A DNA stretch of 64,000 nucleotides from Paenibacillus sophorae. GTDB taxonomy: Bacteria; Bacillota; Bacilli; Paenibacillales; Paenibacillaceae. A program made the position numbers and the translations under genes. This document shows positions 8,551-16,792 of this stretch, one piece after another (the first letter of the stretch is position 1; every line of letters starts with the position of its first letter). The notes under the pieces were generated by a model, which saw nothing but the letters and a program-made list of their open reading frames with translations, was not told the origin of the DNA and made no database searches. Location: the NCBI RefSeq assembly GCF_018966525.1, contig NZ_CP076607.1, positions 4,278,001-4,342,000 on the forward strand, given 5' to 3'.

Positions 8551-8721
8551 TTAAATATATTCGTAATGACCATGAGAAACCACATCTGGACACTCACCAT
8601 TTTTCTCAACAATTACTTGGACACCAATATCTCTGTATTTATGAGCGTCTTTAATATAGTACTCTTCATTAACATTGTACCAATTCCAAGATTCACTTTT
8701 TGTAATAATAATTTTCTTCAC
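8551..8721 (-). CDS. small hypothetical protein, 56 aa
   Basis: GTG start after GGGAGG. Begins MKKIIITKSESWNWYNVNEE. No known family. Confidence 0.75.
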   Translation of the reverse strand: MKKIIITKSESWNWYNVNEEYYIKDAHKYRDIGVQVIVEKNGECPDVVSHGHYEYI

Positions 8722-8745
8722 TTTTAATTTCCTCCCTTAATAATA

Positions 8746-9027
8746 CTAAATTTTTTCTACTTTATACGATAGCCATCTTTCCATCTCTTGGTTGTATGCT
8801 TGTTCAACATCGTCTTCATCCAATTCCTCGTCTAGGTTTTTAAGTTCTTCTATTACTTCTTTGTACGTTCTCAAGCCATATAAGCCAGCGCATTTTTCAT
8901 ACTCTTCTACGGCACGTTCATAGGCATAATCCATTGCTTCGTCTTGTGAATCAAAGTCTTCTGTCGAACCATACTTTGCTCCACCAAAACCGCCGCCAAG
9001 ACCGTAGTATATTTTGTAATTTACCAT
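8746..9027 (-). CDS. hypothetical protein, 93 aa, Gly-rich start and acidic helix
   Basis: ATG 9 bases after GGGAG. The N-terminus is YYGLGGGFGGAKYG, followed by a long acidic helix. Such short Gly-rich, acidic proteins are common in Bacillus phages and have no known role. Confidence 0.75.
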   Translation of the reverse strand: MVNYKIYYGLGGGFGGAKYGSTEDFDSQDEAMDYAYERAVEEYEKCAGLYGLRTYKEVIEELKNLDEELDEDDVEQAYNQEMERWLSYKVEKI

Positions 9028-9066
9028 TATATGCAACTCCCTAAATATTTTTAATGAAAGAAAATT

Positions 9067-9216
9067 TTATTTGATCTTAACGAATAACTCCGATAACTCT
9101 TCATCTGTAATAATATAATCTGCAAAGTCTCGATTTGCTCCAAGCGCATGTTTCCCGTCATTTGTTTTATAACAATAAAAATAAATTGCCTCATTATATT
9201 TGTGTTTATATAGCAC
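9067..9216 (-). CDS. small hypothetical protein, 49 aa
   Basis: GTG start after AAAGGATGA. Begins MLYKHKYNEAIYFYCYKTND; acidic C-terminal helix. Confidence 0.65.
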   Translation of the reverse strand: MLYKHKYNEAIYFYCYKTNDGKHALGANRDFADYIITDEELSELFVKIK

Positions 9217-9252
9217 ACTATCTCATCCTTTCTTCATGAAATGTATGATTTA

Positions 9253-9480
9253 TCAACTTTCCTCCTTCCACTTAGTTTTAAAACCCAAGTACTTAGTCAT
9301 AGAAATTTTTGCTCCTCTTAACGATCTAAAGTTGTCGTGATAAGCGATGCTCATTCCTGTTGCAGATAAGTAATTCTTACCAGGATAAAACTGTGTAGAA
9401 TACAGTTGAGTATTAGGATTGTATATTATTGAAGCCGACTCTCCGTCTTTAGGATTAATCAGTTTCCATGTCTTTTTCAT
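9253..9480 (-). CDS. small basic protein, 75 aa
   Basis: ATG after GGGG. Begins MKKTWKLINPKDGESAS. Beta-rich; no known family. Confidence 0.75.
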   Translation of the reverse strand: MKKTWKLINPKDGESASIIYNPNTQLYSTQFYPGKNYLSATGMSIAYHDNFRSLRGAKISMTKYLGFKTKWKEES

Positions 9481-9515
9481 CTTCTACCCCATGATTTGAT
9501 GATAAAGTATTTGTT

Positions 9516-9680
9516 TTATTCGAAGTCAAATCCATATCTTTCTAGCAGTTTTGTAACAACATTGATATCAGACTTATTTATCCATTCAATGAATTCCTCT
9601 ACTGTTTCATAGTCTTTTTTAGGAACATTGGTATTCCATCCATGTTCTTTTTCCCAAGCAGTACCGTCGGCTAAACTCAT
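9516..9680 (-). CDS. small acidic protein, 54 aa
   Basis: ATG after AAGGAG. Begins MSLADGTAWEKEHGWNTNVP and ends LERYGFDFE. No known family. Confidence 0.75.
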   Translation of the reverse strand: MSLADGTAWEKEHGWNTNVPKKDYETVEEFIEWINKSDINVVTKLLERYGFDFE

Positions 9681-9696
9681 AAATCATTCTCCTTCT

Positions 9697-9945
9697 TCAA
9701 TAAAGTTTTTGTCCTCTTCCAACCGTCATCTTCCAGGCAAATAGACATGTATACTCCAACTCTTGTGCATCAGTAAAGCAACCATTGCACTGACCCTCCT
9801 TGTGGGCAAAGCACTTTTCAGCAGCAATTTTTCTCAACAATTTTTTAGAAATGACTCTTGCAGCTTGCTTGGTCAAATACCGATCCTCGGTATGGACAAC
9901 AATATACTTTGGATGTTCGGTTAATTCGTGTGCTTTTCGTTTCAT
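9697..9945 (-). CDS. four-cysteine small protein, copy 2 (82 aa)
   Basis: Paralogue of 8226-8474; see there for the shared motifs. The cluster reads CX6CX2CX9C here. The two copies lie 1.2 kb apart with five unrelated small genes between them, so this is not a simple tandem duplication. Confidence 0.75.
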   Translation of the reverse strand: MKRKAHELTEHPKYIVVHTEDRYLTKQAARVISKKLLRKIAAEKCFAHKEGQCNGCFTDAQELEYTCLFAWKMTVGRGQKLY

Positions 9946-10038
9946 ACTGCTCACTCATCTCTATATGAAATGCCACTTTTATCATGATTTATGTATCAAG
10001 AAACCCTTATTCTATGCGGTTATTTTGATTATTATTTT

Positions 10039-10344
10039 CTATTTCATTCTGTTATAGACCTTACGTGCATCTGTATGTAAAATCGTTGGACTAATGATAA
10101 TATTCTTGCCGATCAGGTCTGACCAGTCTGCATCCCAAGTTCTTCGATCATTTAATTCAACAAAATAATTCTCTGTTAATTTCTCCGTTTCAGGCCAAGG
10201 CATTCTCCATTTTAAAATAATTAGATCGCTTGTTTTGGGATGTCTGATAACACCAGTAGTCACAAATTTTAAAATGTTGTAGCTTGGCAATCCCAATTTA
10301 ATTGCATCAATTTCTTTATCATCTAATGTAGGCAATACCATCAT
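10039..10344 (-). CDS. hypothetical protein, 101 aa
   Basis: ATG-ATG start after GGAGAG. Trp-rich centre (LKWRMPWPETEKL). No known family. Confidence 0.75.
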   Translation of the reverse strand: MMVLPTLDDKEIDAIKLGLPSYNILKFVTTGVIRHPKTSDLIILKWRMPWPETEKLTENYFVELNDRRTWDADWSDLIGKNIIISPTILHTDARKVYNRMK

Positions 10345-10346
10345 AA

Positions 10347-10628
10347 TTATCTCTCCTCTTCTTTTATAAATTCAAAGTATTCATTGATATCATCAATTCC
10401 CGTTTTATCATCTGACCAGCCAACCCACTCCTTATCTTCCTCAGACCATTCCTCAACGACTGTAGTATTGGCATAGTCAGGTTTGATTCGATTCTCATAG
10501 TGGAACAGGTCATAATCTGCAAGCGTGTTATAGAGCAGTCTAGCCTCTTGTAAATTGCCTGCTTCTACTTCAAATGGTTTTGCTCCGATTTGCGGATAGT
10601 GTACAATTCGTAGTTTTTTATTTGACAC
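10347..10628 (-). CDS. hypothetical acidic protein, 93 aa
   Basis: The GTG at 10628, eight bases after GGAG, is preferred to the upstream ATG. The gene overlaps its upstream neighbour by 11 bases, so the two are probably coupled. Trp-rich acidic C-terminal half. Confidence 0.75.
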   Translation of the reverse strand: MSNKKLRIVHYPQIGAKPFEVEAGNLQEARLLYNTLADYDLFHYENRIKPDYANTTVVEEWSEEDKEWVGWSDDKTGIDDINEYFEFIKEEER

Positions 10629-10902
10629 GGCTTCTCTCCTCATTAATCATTTTTAATAAGTCATTATGTTCTTTAATCCACTTCAAGCTTTTAGAGGTTG
10701 TGTCTTCAGGATATTGGGCAAACCACAGTAGATCATCGTAATTGTTTCGATGCAATTTAAATCCACTGCCAAATTCTCCTCCAAGACGATACTGGTTTCC
10801 CTGTTTGTCTACTACAAACTGTTTGAAACTATATTCGTCATAAGAACATTTGAGTGGTTCTATGTAATTTAATATTTCCTCATATAATTGTTCTCTGTCC
10901 AT
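10618..10902 (-). CDS. hypothetical protein, 94 aa, SUKH/SMI1-like features
   Basis: ATG at 10902 after GGGG. The order LGGEFGSGFKLHRNNYDDLL and an aromatic C-terminal helix loosely recall small immunity-type folds, but the match is too weak to name. Part of the tight 10347-11215 cluster. Confidence 0.7.
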   Translation of the reverse strand: MDREQLYEEILNYIEPLKCSYDEYSFKQFVVDKQGNQYRLGGEFGSGFKLHRNNYDDLLWFAQYPEDTTSKSLKWIKEHNDLLKMINEERSRVK

Positions 10903-10924
10903 CCTTGTACCCCATTTCATGAAA

Positions 10925-11215
10925 TCATATTTTATTCAACTTTGAAAATTCGCCTGGAATAAATCCATCAACCAAACCTTTTGCGTCTTTGAATGTTAGT
11001 GGTACAATATTATTGATTGAACACAACGTTAAATAATGTTCGTATGCAGCCTCATCAAATTTTGCTGATGGTTGGCTTTCTGCAAATTCGATAATACTAT
11101 CGAGCGAAGCATTTTCAACCAACCATTCGCCGTTATGTTCAATATAATATTTTTCTCCCAAACTCCAGTGATTAATTCGGTATCCATTTACTGTTGTAAT
11201 ATAGGTATGAGTCAT
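10925..11215 (-). CDS. hypothetical protein, 96 aa
   Basis: ATG after AAGGAG. Begins MTHTYITTVNGYRINHWSLG. A hairpin-rich N-terminus is followed by helices. No known family. Confidence 0.75.
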   Translation of the reverse strand: MTHTYITTVNGYRINHWSLGEKYYIEHNGEWLVENASLDSIIEFAESQPSAKFDEAAYEHYLTLCSINNIVPLTFKDAKGLVDGFIPGEFSKLNKI

Positions 11216-11249
11216 AGTCTAAACTCCTTTTTTCATTTCTTAATGAATT

Positions 11250-11429
11250 TCACATTTCTTTATGAAAGGTAATATAATCAAAGTCGTGTTCTACATAGAA
11301 ACCAATGTGTAGCTCTTCGAGATGCTTTTCGAATCTAGAACTCAGTTCATCGCTACCATTAGAAATAATTAAATATCCCAGGTTAATAAACGATTCAAAA
11401 CTAAATGACAACCATTCATCAACATTCAT
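11250..11429 (-). CDS. small acidic protein, 59 aa
   Basis: The ATG overlaps the TGA of the upstream gene (ATGA), behind CGAGG. Begins MNVDEWLSFSFESFINLGYL. No known family. Confidence 0.75.
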   Translation of the reverse strand: MNVDEWLSFSFESFINLGYLIISNGSDELSSRFEKHLEELHIGFYVEHDFDYITFHKEM

Positions 11430-11641
11430 TTAACCTCGCCTACTTTTACAAGTTCCCATTGTTGATTCATGAAGGTATCAGTGAGGCAAACCCAACCTTC
11501 ATATCCCAAAGAGATATTAATTCTACCTTCTGTATCACAATAAATGAAGTTTCCAGCGCTATCTTTTGTGACCAACCTTCCATCTTTTGATTTCGCAATT
11601 ATTCTATTATTCATCGAACCAATCATTTCAATCGTGTTCAT
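11426..11641 (-). CDS. small hypothetical protein, 71 aa
   Basis: ATG with a distant GGAG and a nearer GATGAG. Begins MNTIEMIGSMNNRIIAKSKD; short beta-rich protein. Coupled to the gene at 11250. Confidence 0.65.
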   Translation of the reverse strand: MNTIEMIGSMNNRIIAKSKDGRLVTKDSAGNFIYCDTEGRINISLGYEGWVCLTDTFMNQQWELVKVGEVK

Positions 11642-11686
11642 TTGATTATTCTCATCTCCTCATAAAAGATTGTTTTTATCTGGATT

Positions 11687-12199
11687 TTATTTCTTTATTT
11701 TTCTCTCATCATTCTCCAGATAATATTTATGTAAAAATCTCCTTTTCAATGTATCATCTAACTCGCGTTTTATCCAAGGCTTAGCCTCATTTTTAGATCT
11801 TTCCCAGTCATATTTTAGCAGAGTTCCGACACAATAACGAAACTCTTCCAAAACCTCTTGCTTTCTATTTCCTCTTTCTATCATCCCTAGCAACTCTCTA
11901 ATTCTATTATCGAGATTGTTATCCGATGTATATTGGAGAGGATTTAAACTCAAGATCAAATGCGTAATAGTGTATTTTTCAGTTTCTTTTTCATTGTACT
12001 CACCAGAATATATTTTTGAGGCGCTGATTTTAACGAATTCTCTCCACTTCGCTCTCTCTTCTGTTATATACTTTAGAGATTGATTTTTATCATTTGATAC
12101 CTTATTGATTAAATTGGCAAATAATGCAGTCACAAGAGATACAGGGAAAGCTATTGTCAATAGTTTATTTAGAAGATCTGTTGTTGTTTCTGGACTCAT
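11687..12199 (-). CDS. single-span membrane protein, 170 aa
   Basis: The ATG at 12199, after GGAGATT, is preferred. One membrane helix at about residues 12-32 (LLTIAFPVSLVTALFANLI), followed by a charged helical cytoplasmic domain starting YITEERAKWREFVK. That ITxERxxWR pattern is seen in many unnamed bacterial membrane proteins; function unknown. Confidence 0.7.
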   Translation of the reverse strand: MSPETTTDLLNKLLTIAFPVSLVTALFANLINKVSNDKNQSLKYITEERAKWREFVKISASKIYSGEYNEKETEKYTITHLILSLNPLQYTSDNNLDNRIRELLGMIERGNRKQEVLEEFRYCVGTLLKYDWERSKNEAKPWIKRELDDTLKRRFLHKYYLENDERKIKK

Positions 12200-12240
12200 A
12201 GGCAATCTCCGATCTTTGAAAAAATTGGTTGTGGTATAGA

Positions 12241-12408
12241 TTAGCCCCATCCATTCTCTTCAAATTTATGAATTGCTGCATCTATACCAGATCCAAATCC
12301 CACTCCATAAGCTATTCTCAGAATTTCTTTTTCATCTTCTGTAAGTTGTCTATCCATTTTCAAAGTACATACCATTTCAACTTCATCATAATTATGTTCT
12401 TTGTTCAT
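12241..12408 (-). CDS. small hypothetical protein, 55 aa
   Basis: ATG after GGAGATGG. Contains IAYGVGFGSGIDAAIHKFEE, a Gly-rich turn between two helices. It overlaps the next gene's stop by 4 bases. Confidence 0.75.
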   Translation of the reverse strand: MNKEHNYDEVEMVCTLKMDRQLTEDEKEILRIAYGVGFGSGIDAAIHKFEENGWG

Positions 12409-12674
12409 TGTTTACCATCTCCGTGAATTCCAGTTACATTGAATCTTTCCTCTTCACAGAACTCAATTGCTTCCTCTCTCGTCGAAAATGAATTTACCCA
12501 AAACTCTGTTCCTTCAACTTGTACTGACCATTGAAACACAGCAGCGTCATCGCCATATATGATAAAAACATCAGGTTTTTCCTGATATACTCTATCAAGT
12601 GCCAAGTTATCTTTTTCTTTTCTTGAAATATCTTCTCTGTCATAAACTTCATTTATGTATTGCTTAAGTGACAT
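12405..12674 (-). CDS. hypothetical protein, 89 aa
   Basis: The ATG at 12674 has an ideal AGGAGG site, so the longer frame is rejected. A predicted helix is followed by a beta-hairpin domain (FQWSVQVEGTEFWVNSF). Confidence 0.75.
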   Translation of the reverse strand: MSLKQYINEVYDREDISRKEKDNLALDRVYQEKPDVFIIYGDDAAVFQWSVQVEGTEFWVNSFSTREEAIEFCEEERFNVTGIHGDGKQ

Positions 12675-12699
12675 ACACTTTTCCTCCTTTAGCATGTGA

Positions 12700-12915
12700 C
12701 TATACAGATAATATTTCCACACTATGATTTTGACAAACTTCTTGTAATTTACAAGCCCAAGTAAAGTGAAACTGGTTAACTACTTCCTTTTCTTTTTCAC
12801 TTAAAACATTACCCCATACTTCTTCTTCTATATAATCAGGACATTCAAATAAATAGTATGTAACTACTTCACCAAATGGGTTATAGCTTGCTGGCCCAAT
12901 AATCACTTTATCCAT
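12700..12915 (-). CDS. small hypothetical protein, 71 aa
   Basis: ATG after AAAGGAGA. Begins MDKVIIGPASYNPFGEVVTY. No known family. Confidence 0.75.
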   Translation of the reverse strand: MDKVIIGPASYNPFGEVVTYYLFECPDYIEEEVWGNVLSEKEKEVVNQFHFTWACKLQEVCQNHSVEILSV

Positions 12916-12952
12916 TTATTTCTCCTTTCGTTTTTCTCATAAAAGGCTAATT

Positions 12953-13426
12953 TCATTTACTATTGATAATATAATTCTTCGTGACTTTCCCCGTAGATAA
13001 AATCACTTTATTATTGCCTTGTGAGATGGACTTAGTAAGGTTAACAACAAAATGCCTTTTGATGTATATATGTGAGTAAAAGTTGGCCATATCGTTTTGA
13101 GGTTTTTTATTGTAAATCACTTTATCATTAACTACAATAACCAACGGATCGGAACTATTCACGTACTTGCCATATATGTAAAATTCCCTTGTTTTATCTG
13201 AGTACATGCTAGTATCTATAGATATATTGTTCTGGTCATCCAATTCAAATTCCTCGTCATATGCCCCTCCTTCTCCTTGCTTGATAATGCCCAATCCAAC
13301 GCTATAAAAAAATGTATTTGGTTCCCCAAATTTCTTTTCAATTTTATATCTGAGATTGTTTGGCACTTGAAAAAAGATCAATACCGTTACCAATGCAATT
13401 ATGCAAATGAAGATCTTCTTTTTCAC
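12953..13426 (-). CDS. membrane-anchored or secreted protein, 157 aa
   Basis: GTG start after AAGGA. The N-terminal hydrophobic helix (IFICIIALVTVLIFFQVP) follows MKKK, a signal anchor without a clear cleavage or lipobox site. The rest is beta-rich with an acidic patch and would lie outside the cell. Possibly a lysogenic-conversion surface protein; no family recognised. Confidence 0.7.
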   Translation of the reverse strand: MKKKIFICIIALVTVLIFFQVPNNLRYKIEKKFGEPNTFFYSVGLGIIKQGEGGAYDEEFELDDQNNISIDTSMYSDKTREFYIYGKYVNSSDPLVIVVNDKVIYNKKPQNDMANFYSHIYIKRHFVVNLTKSISQGNNKVILSTGKVTKNYIINSK

Positions 13427-13481
13427 TTCAGCATTCCTTCTCTCAGTAAAAGAATTGTTTCATTAATATACCAACGATTTT

Positions 13482-13760
13482 TTATATTTTGAAAACTTCG
13501 GTGTATCCCTTTTCGGAAAACTGCTTATATATATTGAGTTTGTCTCGTTCTGAGTCATAAATGAAGAACGATCTTATTTTATTGAAGCATTTGATAATTT
13601 CAGCATTGACCGACTTCTGAATAAAGCAATTTGATGAAGGGTCTCTTTCTATGTAGTCGATAAACGTGTTTGATGATTTATCGAATAAGTAATAACCTTC
13701 TCCATAATTCCCTACAAATAATGCATAAGCATCTTTAAACTCATAAAGATGGCTCGCCAT
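13482..13760 (-). CDS. hypothetical protein, 92 aa
   Basis: The ATG at 13760, eight bases after AGGAG, is chosen. The second half contains FFIYDSERDKLNIYKQF; a similar IYDxxxxxxxIY tail occurs in the proteins at 49057 and 53741, so these may be distant relatives. Confidence 0.7.
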   Translation of the reverse strand: MASHLYEFKDAYALFVGNYGEGYYLFDKSSNTFIDYIERDPSSNCFIQKSVNAEIIKCFNKIRSFFIYDSERDKLNIYKQFSEKGYTEVFKI

Positions 13761-13783
13761 TTCATCCACTCCTTATGAAAGTA

Positions 13784-14002
13784 TTATTTCGTACTGATTT
13801 CCCATAACTCGTTTTCGAGTGTATAGCAGCTCTTTGCCCAATTACAGAAATCCTCAATACCGCATATACCTAAGACATGTCCTCCTCTAGGGTTTTCAAT
13901 GTATTTAATGACATCTTTTGATACGTCAATTGACTGAATCATTCGCACACTTTTATTGTCCGTGTAACGCTCACCTTCTGCTAATTCATATGGCTCCATC
14001 AT
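13784..14002 (-). CDS. small hypothetical protein, 72 aa
   Basis: ATG after AAGGAGC. Last gene before the promoter at 14063-14091. Two cysteine-containing segments (GICGIEDFCNWAKSCY). No known family. Confidence 0.75.
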   Translation of the reverse strand: MMEPYELAEGERYTDNKSVRMIQSIDVSKDVIKYIENPRGGHVLGICGIEDFCNWAKSCYTLENELWEISTK

Positions 14003-14062
14003 ACATCGCTCCTTATTAATATGTATTCTTCAATACCGTAGCACTTTCCTTGCTATAACTTA

Positions 14063-14114
14063 ATAATACACCAAATTAATAGTATATTCAAGTTATTTAT
14101 TTTTACTTTATAAA
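14063..14114 (-). promoter_or_regulatory. promoter with SPBRE element
   Basis: On the minus strand: -35 TTGAAT (14086-14091), 17-bp spacer, -10 TATTAT (14063-14068), with the SPBRE copy ATTTATTTTTACTTTATAAA (14095-14114) directly upstream of the -35. It reads towards the small genes below 14002. Confidence 0.65.
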
Positions 14115-14125
14115 CTCATTCTGTC

Positions 14126-14512
14126 CTATTCTCTTTTAATTTTCTCTATATCAACGCTCATAAATTCAGCAATTTTAATTTCTAATTCAGCCTTCACTCT
14201 AGTCATAAGCATCGTTATTCTACCTTTATATCCCCGACATAAATAATCGGCCGTTATTTCTTTTTTATTCCTTACTGGTTCAAACACTTTTATACCCCTG
14301 TATCTCAGCTCTTTGCGTATCTCGAATAGTTCCTGACTAATCTTATCCGTCAACGATTCCAATTGTAAGACAAATAGCTCACCAAATCTTAAGTGTGAGT
14401 TATTTGTCTTCTGAATATTATCTTGGAATGCATCTAATAAATACGGATATATAAGATACTTCTTAATAAGCGTTAATTCTTCTTCGTTCGGTATTTGTAT
14501 TCGACTCTTCAC
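14126..14512 (-). CDS. hypothetical protein in the uvrX-yolD operon, 128 aa
   Basis: The GTG start overlaps the yolD-like stop codon (ATGTGA). Largely helical, Arg/Lys/Glu-rich, with a coiled-coil-like C-terminus. As third gene of the SOS operon it probably has a role linked to the Y-family polymerase, but no family was recognised. Confidence 0.7.
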   Translation of the reverse strand: MKSRIQIPNEEELTLIKKYLIYPYLLDAFQDNIQKTNNSHLRFGELFVLQLESLTDKISQELFEIRKELRYRGIKVFEPVRNKKEITADYLCRGYKGRITMLMTRVKAELEIKIAEFMSVDIEKIKRE

Positions 14513-14865
14513 ATATAGTCGCTCCCTGAACCAATCAAATGAGATGATACAATTTCATCAAAGTCAATCCACTCATATCCATTTTCAATTTCGATCCGAA
14601 GTTTACTTGATAATTCACTAACAGCTACGACCGTTCCACTTATCCGTCTATTTTCATAAATCCCAAATATCTCAATTGAAATTTTTTCTCCTTCATGTAA
14701 AGATGTTAGGATATTTTGGGCAATAATTTCTTTTTCATCATTATGTAAAATCGGTTTTGTTTTCTCACCCAAATCTAATCGATGTTCATTGACCCTTTCC
14801 TTATGTTGAGGCAGCATCATTCTGCTTGATTCCCATATACCATTTCCTTGAAGTTTCTTAGTCAT
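14509..14865 (-). CDS. yolD: YolD-like protein
   Basis: 118 residues with the YolD-family signature GIWESSRMMLPQHKE near the N-terminus and a small beta-barrel-like C-terminal half (GTVVAVSELSSKLRIE). YolD proteins are encoded with UvrX/YqjW Y-family polymerases in Bacillus and its phages and are thought to act with them as a UmuD-like partner. The ATG overlaps the uvrX stop codon, behind GGAGGG. Confidence 0.85.
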   Translation of the reverse strand: MTKKLQGNGIWESSRMMLPQHKERVNEHRLDLGEKTKPILHNDEKEIIAQNILTSLHEGEKISIEIFGIYENRRISGTVVAVSELSSKLRIEIENGYEWIDFDEIVSSHLIGSGSDYM

Positions 14866-16103
14866 TTATAATGCCCTCCAATTTTTTCCGCTCTGTCAAC
14901 GGCCTGACCGGCGTCCGTTAATGAACTTGCTCTAAGAATGGATACCTCACCAAATCGATCTTTAATATTATCCATCACCTTGTCTATTGCACGTTGACGT
15001 TCTTTATTGTCGAATAGAGTTAATTGATAAATATCGTCCTTAACTAAATCCGATAACGAAACGCCAACCCTTCTTACAGGCTGTCTGTCCCAATAATCGT
15101 AAAACAGTCTTTTTGCTGTTTCATATACATCCAAGGTTATATTTGTTGGATCAACAACTTTTATTTGTCTGCTAAAGCCTGTTTTGTAATCAAAGTCTGC
15201 ACCAGATATGCTTACAGTAATTACGCTTCCCATTAACCCTTTCTTTCTTGCTCTTCTGCATACTTCAGAGCATAAGTCTAAAAGGACTACTTCAATTTCG
15301 CTGCCTGTTCTATAATCTCTGGGAAGGGTCATTCCGTTGCCTATATCCTTTTGCATTCTGTGAGTGTCCACGGACACAGGTGAATTATCTATTCCATTAG
15401 CTGTACGCCAAATAACTTCTCCATTAACTCCCCATTTGTTGCGAAGTGTGCTGAGTGGAGTTTTTGCAAGATCTCCAATTGTTAAAATACCCATCTTCCA
15501 AAGATGTTTCTCCATTCTGGAACCAATACCCCACATCTCCCTTACAGGATTATGCCATATGTGTTTATCTAACTCCTCTTTTTTCAAGTCGAATATTCCA
15601 CCAGAAATTTTCTTTGCAATCATGTCGCAGCAAAGCTTACTGATTATTTTGTTCTCTCCAATTCCTGCCCGAGCATATATTCCTGTTTCACTGAGTATCT
15701 TGGTCTGGATATGTTTAGCTAGATGTATTGGATTATTTGCAAAAAGGTGCATTGATCCTGTAAACTCACAGAACATTTCATCTATACTGTACGGTTCAAC
15801 TAAATCAGTGAACGATTCAATGATTTCAACAATTTGCATCGATACATCGATGTATTCCTGCATATGAGGTCTTATTACAATCAAATCAGGACACTTCTGC
15901 AACGCTTCCCATAATGCTTCAGCCGTTTTTACACCTTTCTGTTTAGCCAAAGGACATGCAGCCAGAATAATACCTGAACGCCTTGCTGGATCACCTGCTA
16001 CTACTAGAGGTTTGTTTTTGTATTCTGGATGCTTTGCTTTCTCTACACTGGCATAAAAACTTTGCATATCAATCAGCATTACTGTTCTTTGTTTTTTCGA
16101 CAT
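14862..16103 (-). CDS. uvrX: Y-family DNA polymerase (UvrX-like)
   Basis: 413 residues, the expected length for UvrX. It opens with MLIDMQSFYASVEKA, the first Y-family catalytic block; SIDEMFCEF carries the second acidic pair; RAGIGENKIISKLC and the helix-hairpin-helix stretch MWGIGSRMEKHL follow, then a little-finger domain. It performs error-prone bypass of DNA lesions. The ATG at 16103 has AAGGGG nine bases away; an in-frame TTG at 16109 is too close. Two LexA boxes upstream put it under SOS control. Confidence 0.92.
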   Translation of the reverse strand: MSKKQRTVMLIDMQSFYASVEKAKHPEYKNKPLVVAGDPARRSGIILAACPLAKQKGVKTAEALWEALQKCPDLIVIRPHMQEYIDVSMQIVEIIESFTDLVEPYSIDEMFCEFTGSMHLFANNPIHLAKHIQTKILSETGIYARAGIGENKIISKLCCDMIAKKISGGIFDLKKEELDKHIWHNPVREMWGIGSRMEKHLWKMGILTIGDLAKTPLSTLRNKWGVNGEVIWRTANGIDNSPVSVDTHRMQKDIGNGMTLPRDYRTGSEIEVVLLDLCSEVCRRARKKGLMGSVITVSISGADFDYKTGFSRQIKVVDPTNITLDVYETAKRLFYDYWDRQPVRRVGVSLSDLVKDDIYQLTLFDNKERQRAIDKVMDNIKDRFGEVSILRASSLTDAGQAVDRAEKIGGHYK

Positions 16104-16122
16104 GTACAAAAACCCCTTGTTA

Positions 16123-16136
16123 AGAACATGTGTTTG
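16123..16136 (-). promoter_or_regulatory. LexA box, second and weaker
   Basis: AGAACATGTGTTTG fits the Bacillus LexA/DinR consensus CGAACRNRYGTTYG at 12 of 14 positions. It lies between the -10 box and the uvrX start. Confidence 0.6.
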
Positions 16137-16143
16137 TATCAGT

Positions 16144-16174
16144 ATTATACACCGAACACACGTTCTTTATGCAA
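16144..16174 (-). promoter_or_regulatory. uvrX promoter with LexA box
   Basis: CGAACACACGTTCT at 16153-16166 fits the LexA consensus except for the last base. The minus-strand -10 TATAAT (16144-16149) lies just downstream and a TTGCAT -35 (16169-16174) just upstream, so LexA bound here would cover the spacer. Expected to be opened by DNA damage. Confidence 0.8.
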
Positions 16175-16301
16175 GAGGAATTTTTTAACTTGGATCGAAT
16201 ATGTAATTGTTTGATTAGCAATATCTTATATTTTTCTTAAAACGATACTTTTATCTGGTTTTCTGTTTACAATTTAATGTTTTTATGAGTTTTTCATATC
16301 A

Positions 16302-16601
16302 TTAATAATGAATTTTACGAACATATTCGTTGATTGCATCGTTTAAGCCCTGATGCAACATACAATATTGTTCTACGGTTAAAATTTGTTGAATTTCCTT
16401 TTCACTGACATTTTCGCGCCAACGATAATCGGAGTCATAAGCTGGTGACTTAGAAATTTTCTCAATATGTTCGTCCTGGTACTTTAACATTTCCTCCATA
16501 GTGAGGAACGCAGCTTCAAACTCATGCTTATCTTCTTCGTAAAGATTATAGATAGTGACATAAAGTAAAATGTAATTTTTAGATTCATAGTCTTCTGACA
16601 T
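16302..16601 (-). CDS. hypothetical protein, 99 aa
   Basis: The ATG at 16601, after GGAGGAG, is chosen over an upstream one without a site. Acidic, helical; begins MSEDYESKNYILLYVTIYNL. The 198 bases between it and uvrX hold only the SOS promoter. Confidence 0.75.
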   Translation of the reverse strand: MSEDYESKNYILLYVTIYNLYEEDKHEFEAAFLTMEEMLKYQDEHIEKISKSPAYDSDYRWRENVSEKEIQQILTVEQYCMLHQGLNDAINEYVRKIHY

Positions 16602-16636
16602 TGCTAAATCTCCTCCTTTATAAAAGCCCAATTTTA

Positions 16637-16792
16637 TCAACTCTCTGATTGCCTGTTTAATGCTTCAGCAATTAATTCTGCATCATCTTTTTTTAGTCCT
16701 TCGGCCAAGTATCTGCTTTCTGTGGTATCGAAAATCGAATATTCATCTTTTAACAATCTTTTGTCTACCTCATATCGATAATACACGTTCAT
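16637..16792 (-). CDS. small hypothetical protein, 51 aa
   Basis: The ATG overlaps the stop of the DprA-like gene (TAATG), behind GGAGG. Begins MNVYYRYEVDKRLLKDEYSI. Coupled to that gene. Confidence 0.75.
   Translation of the reverse strand: MNVYYRYEVDKRLLKDEYSIFDTTESRYLAEGLKKDDAELIAEALNRQSES

Noticed and set aside
14862..16103. Large plus-strand frames within uvrX (for example 15364-15867)
   Set aside because: They are the complement of a clearly recognised polymerase gene and have no ribosome site.
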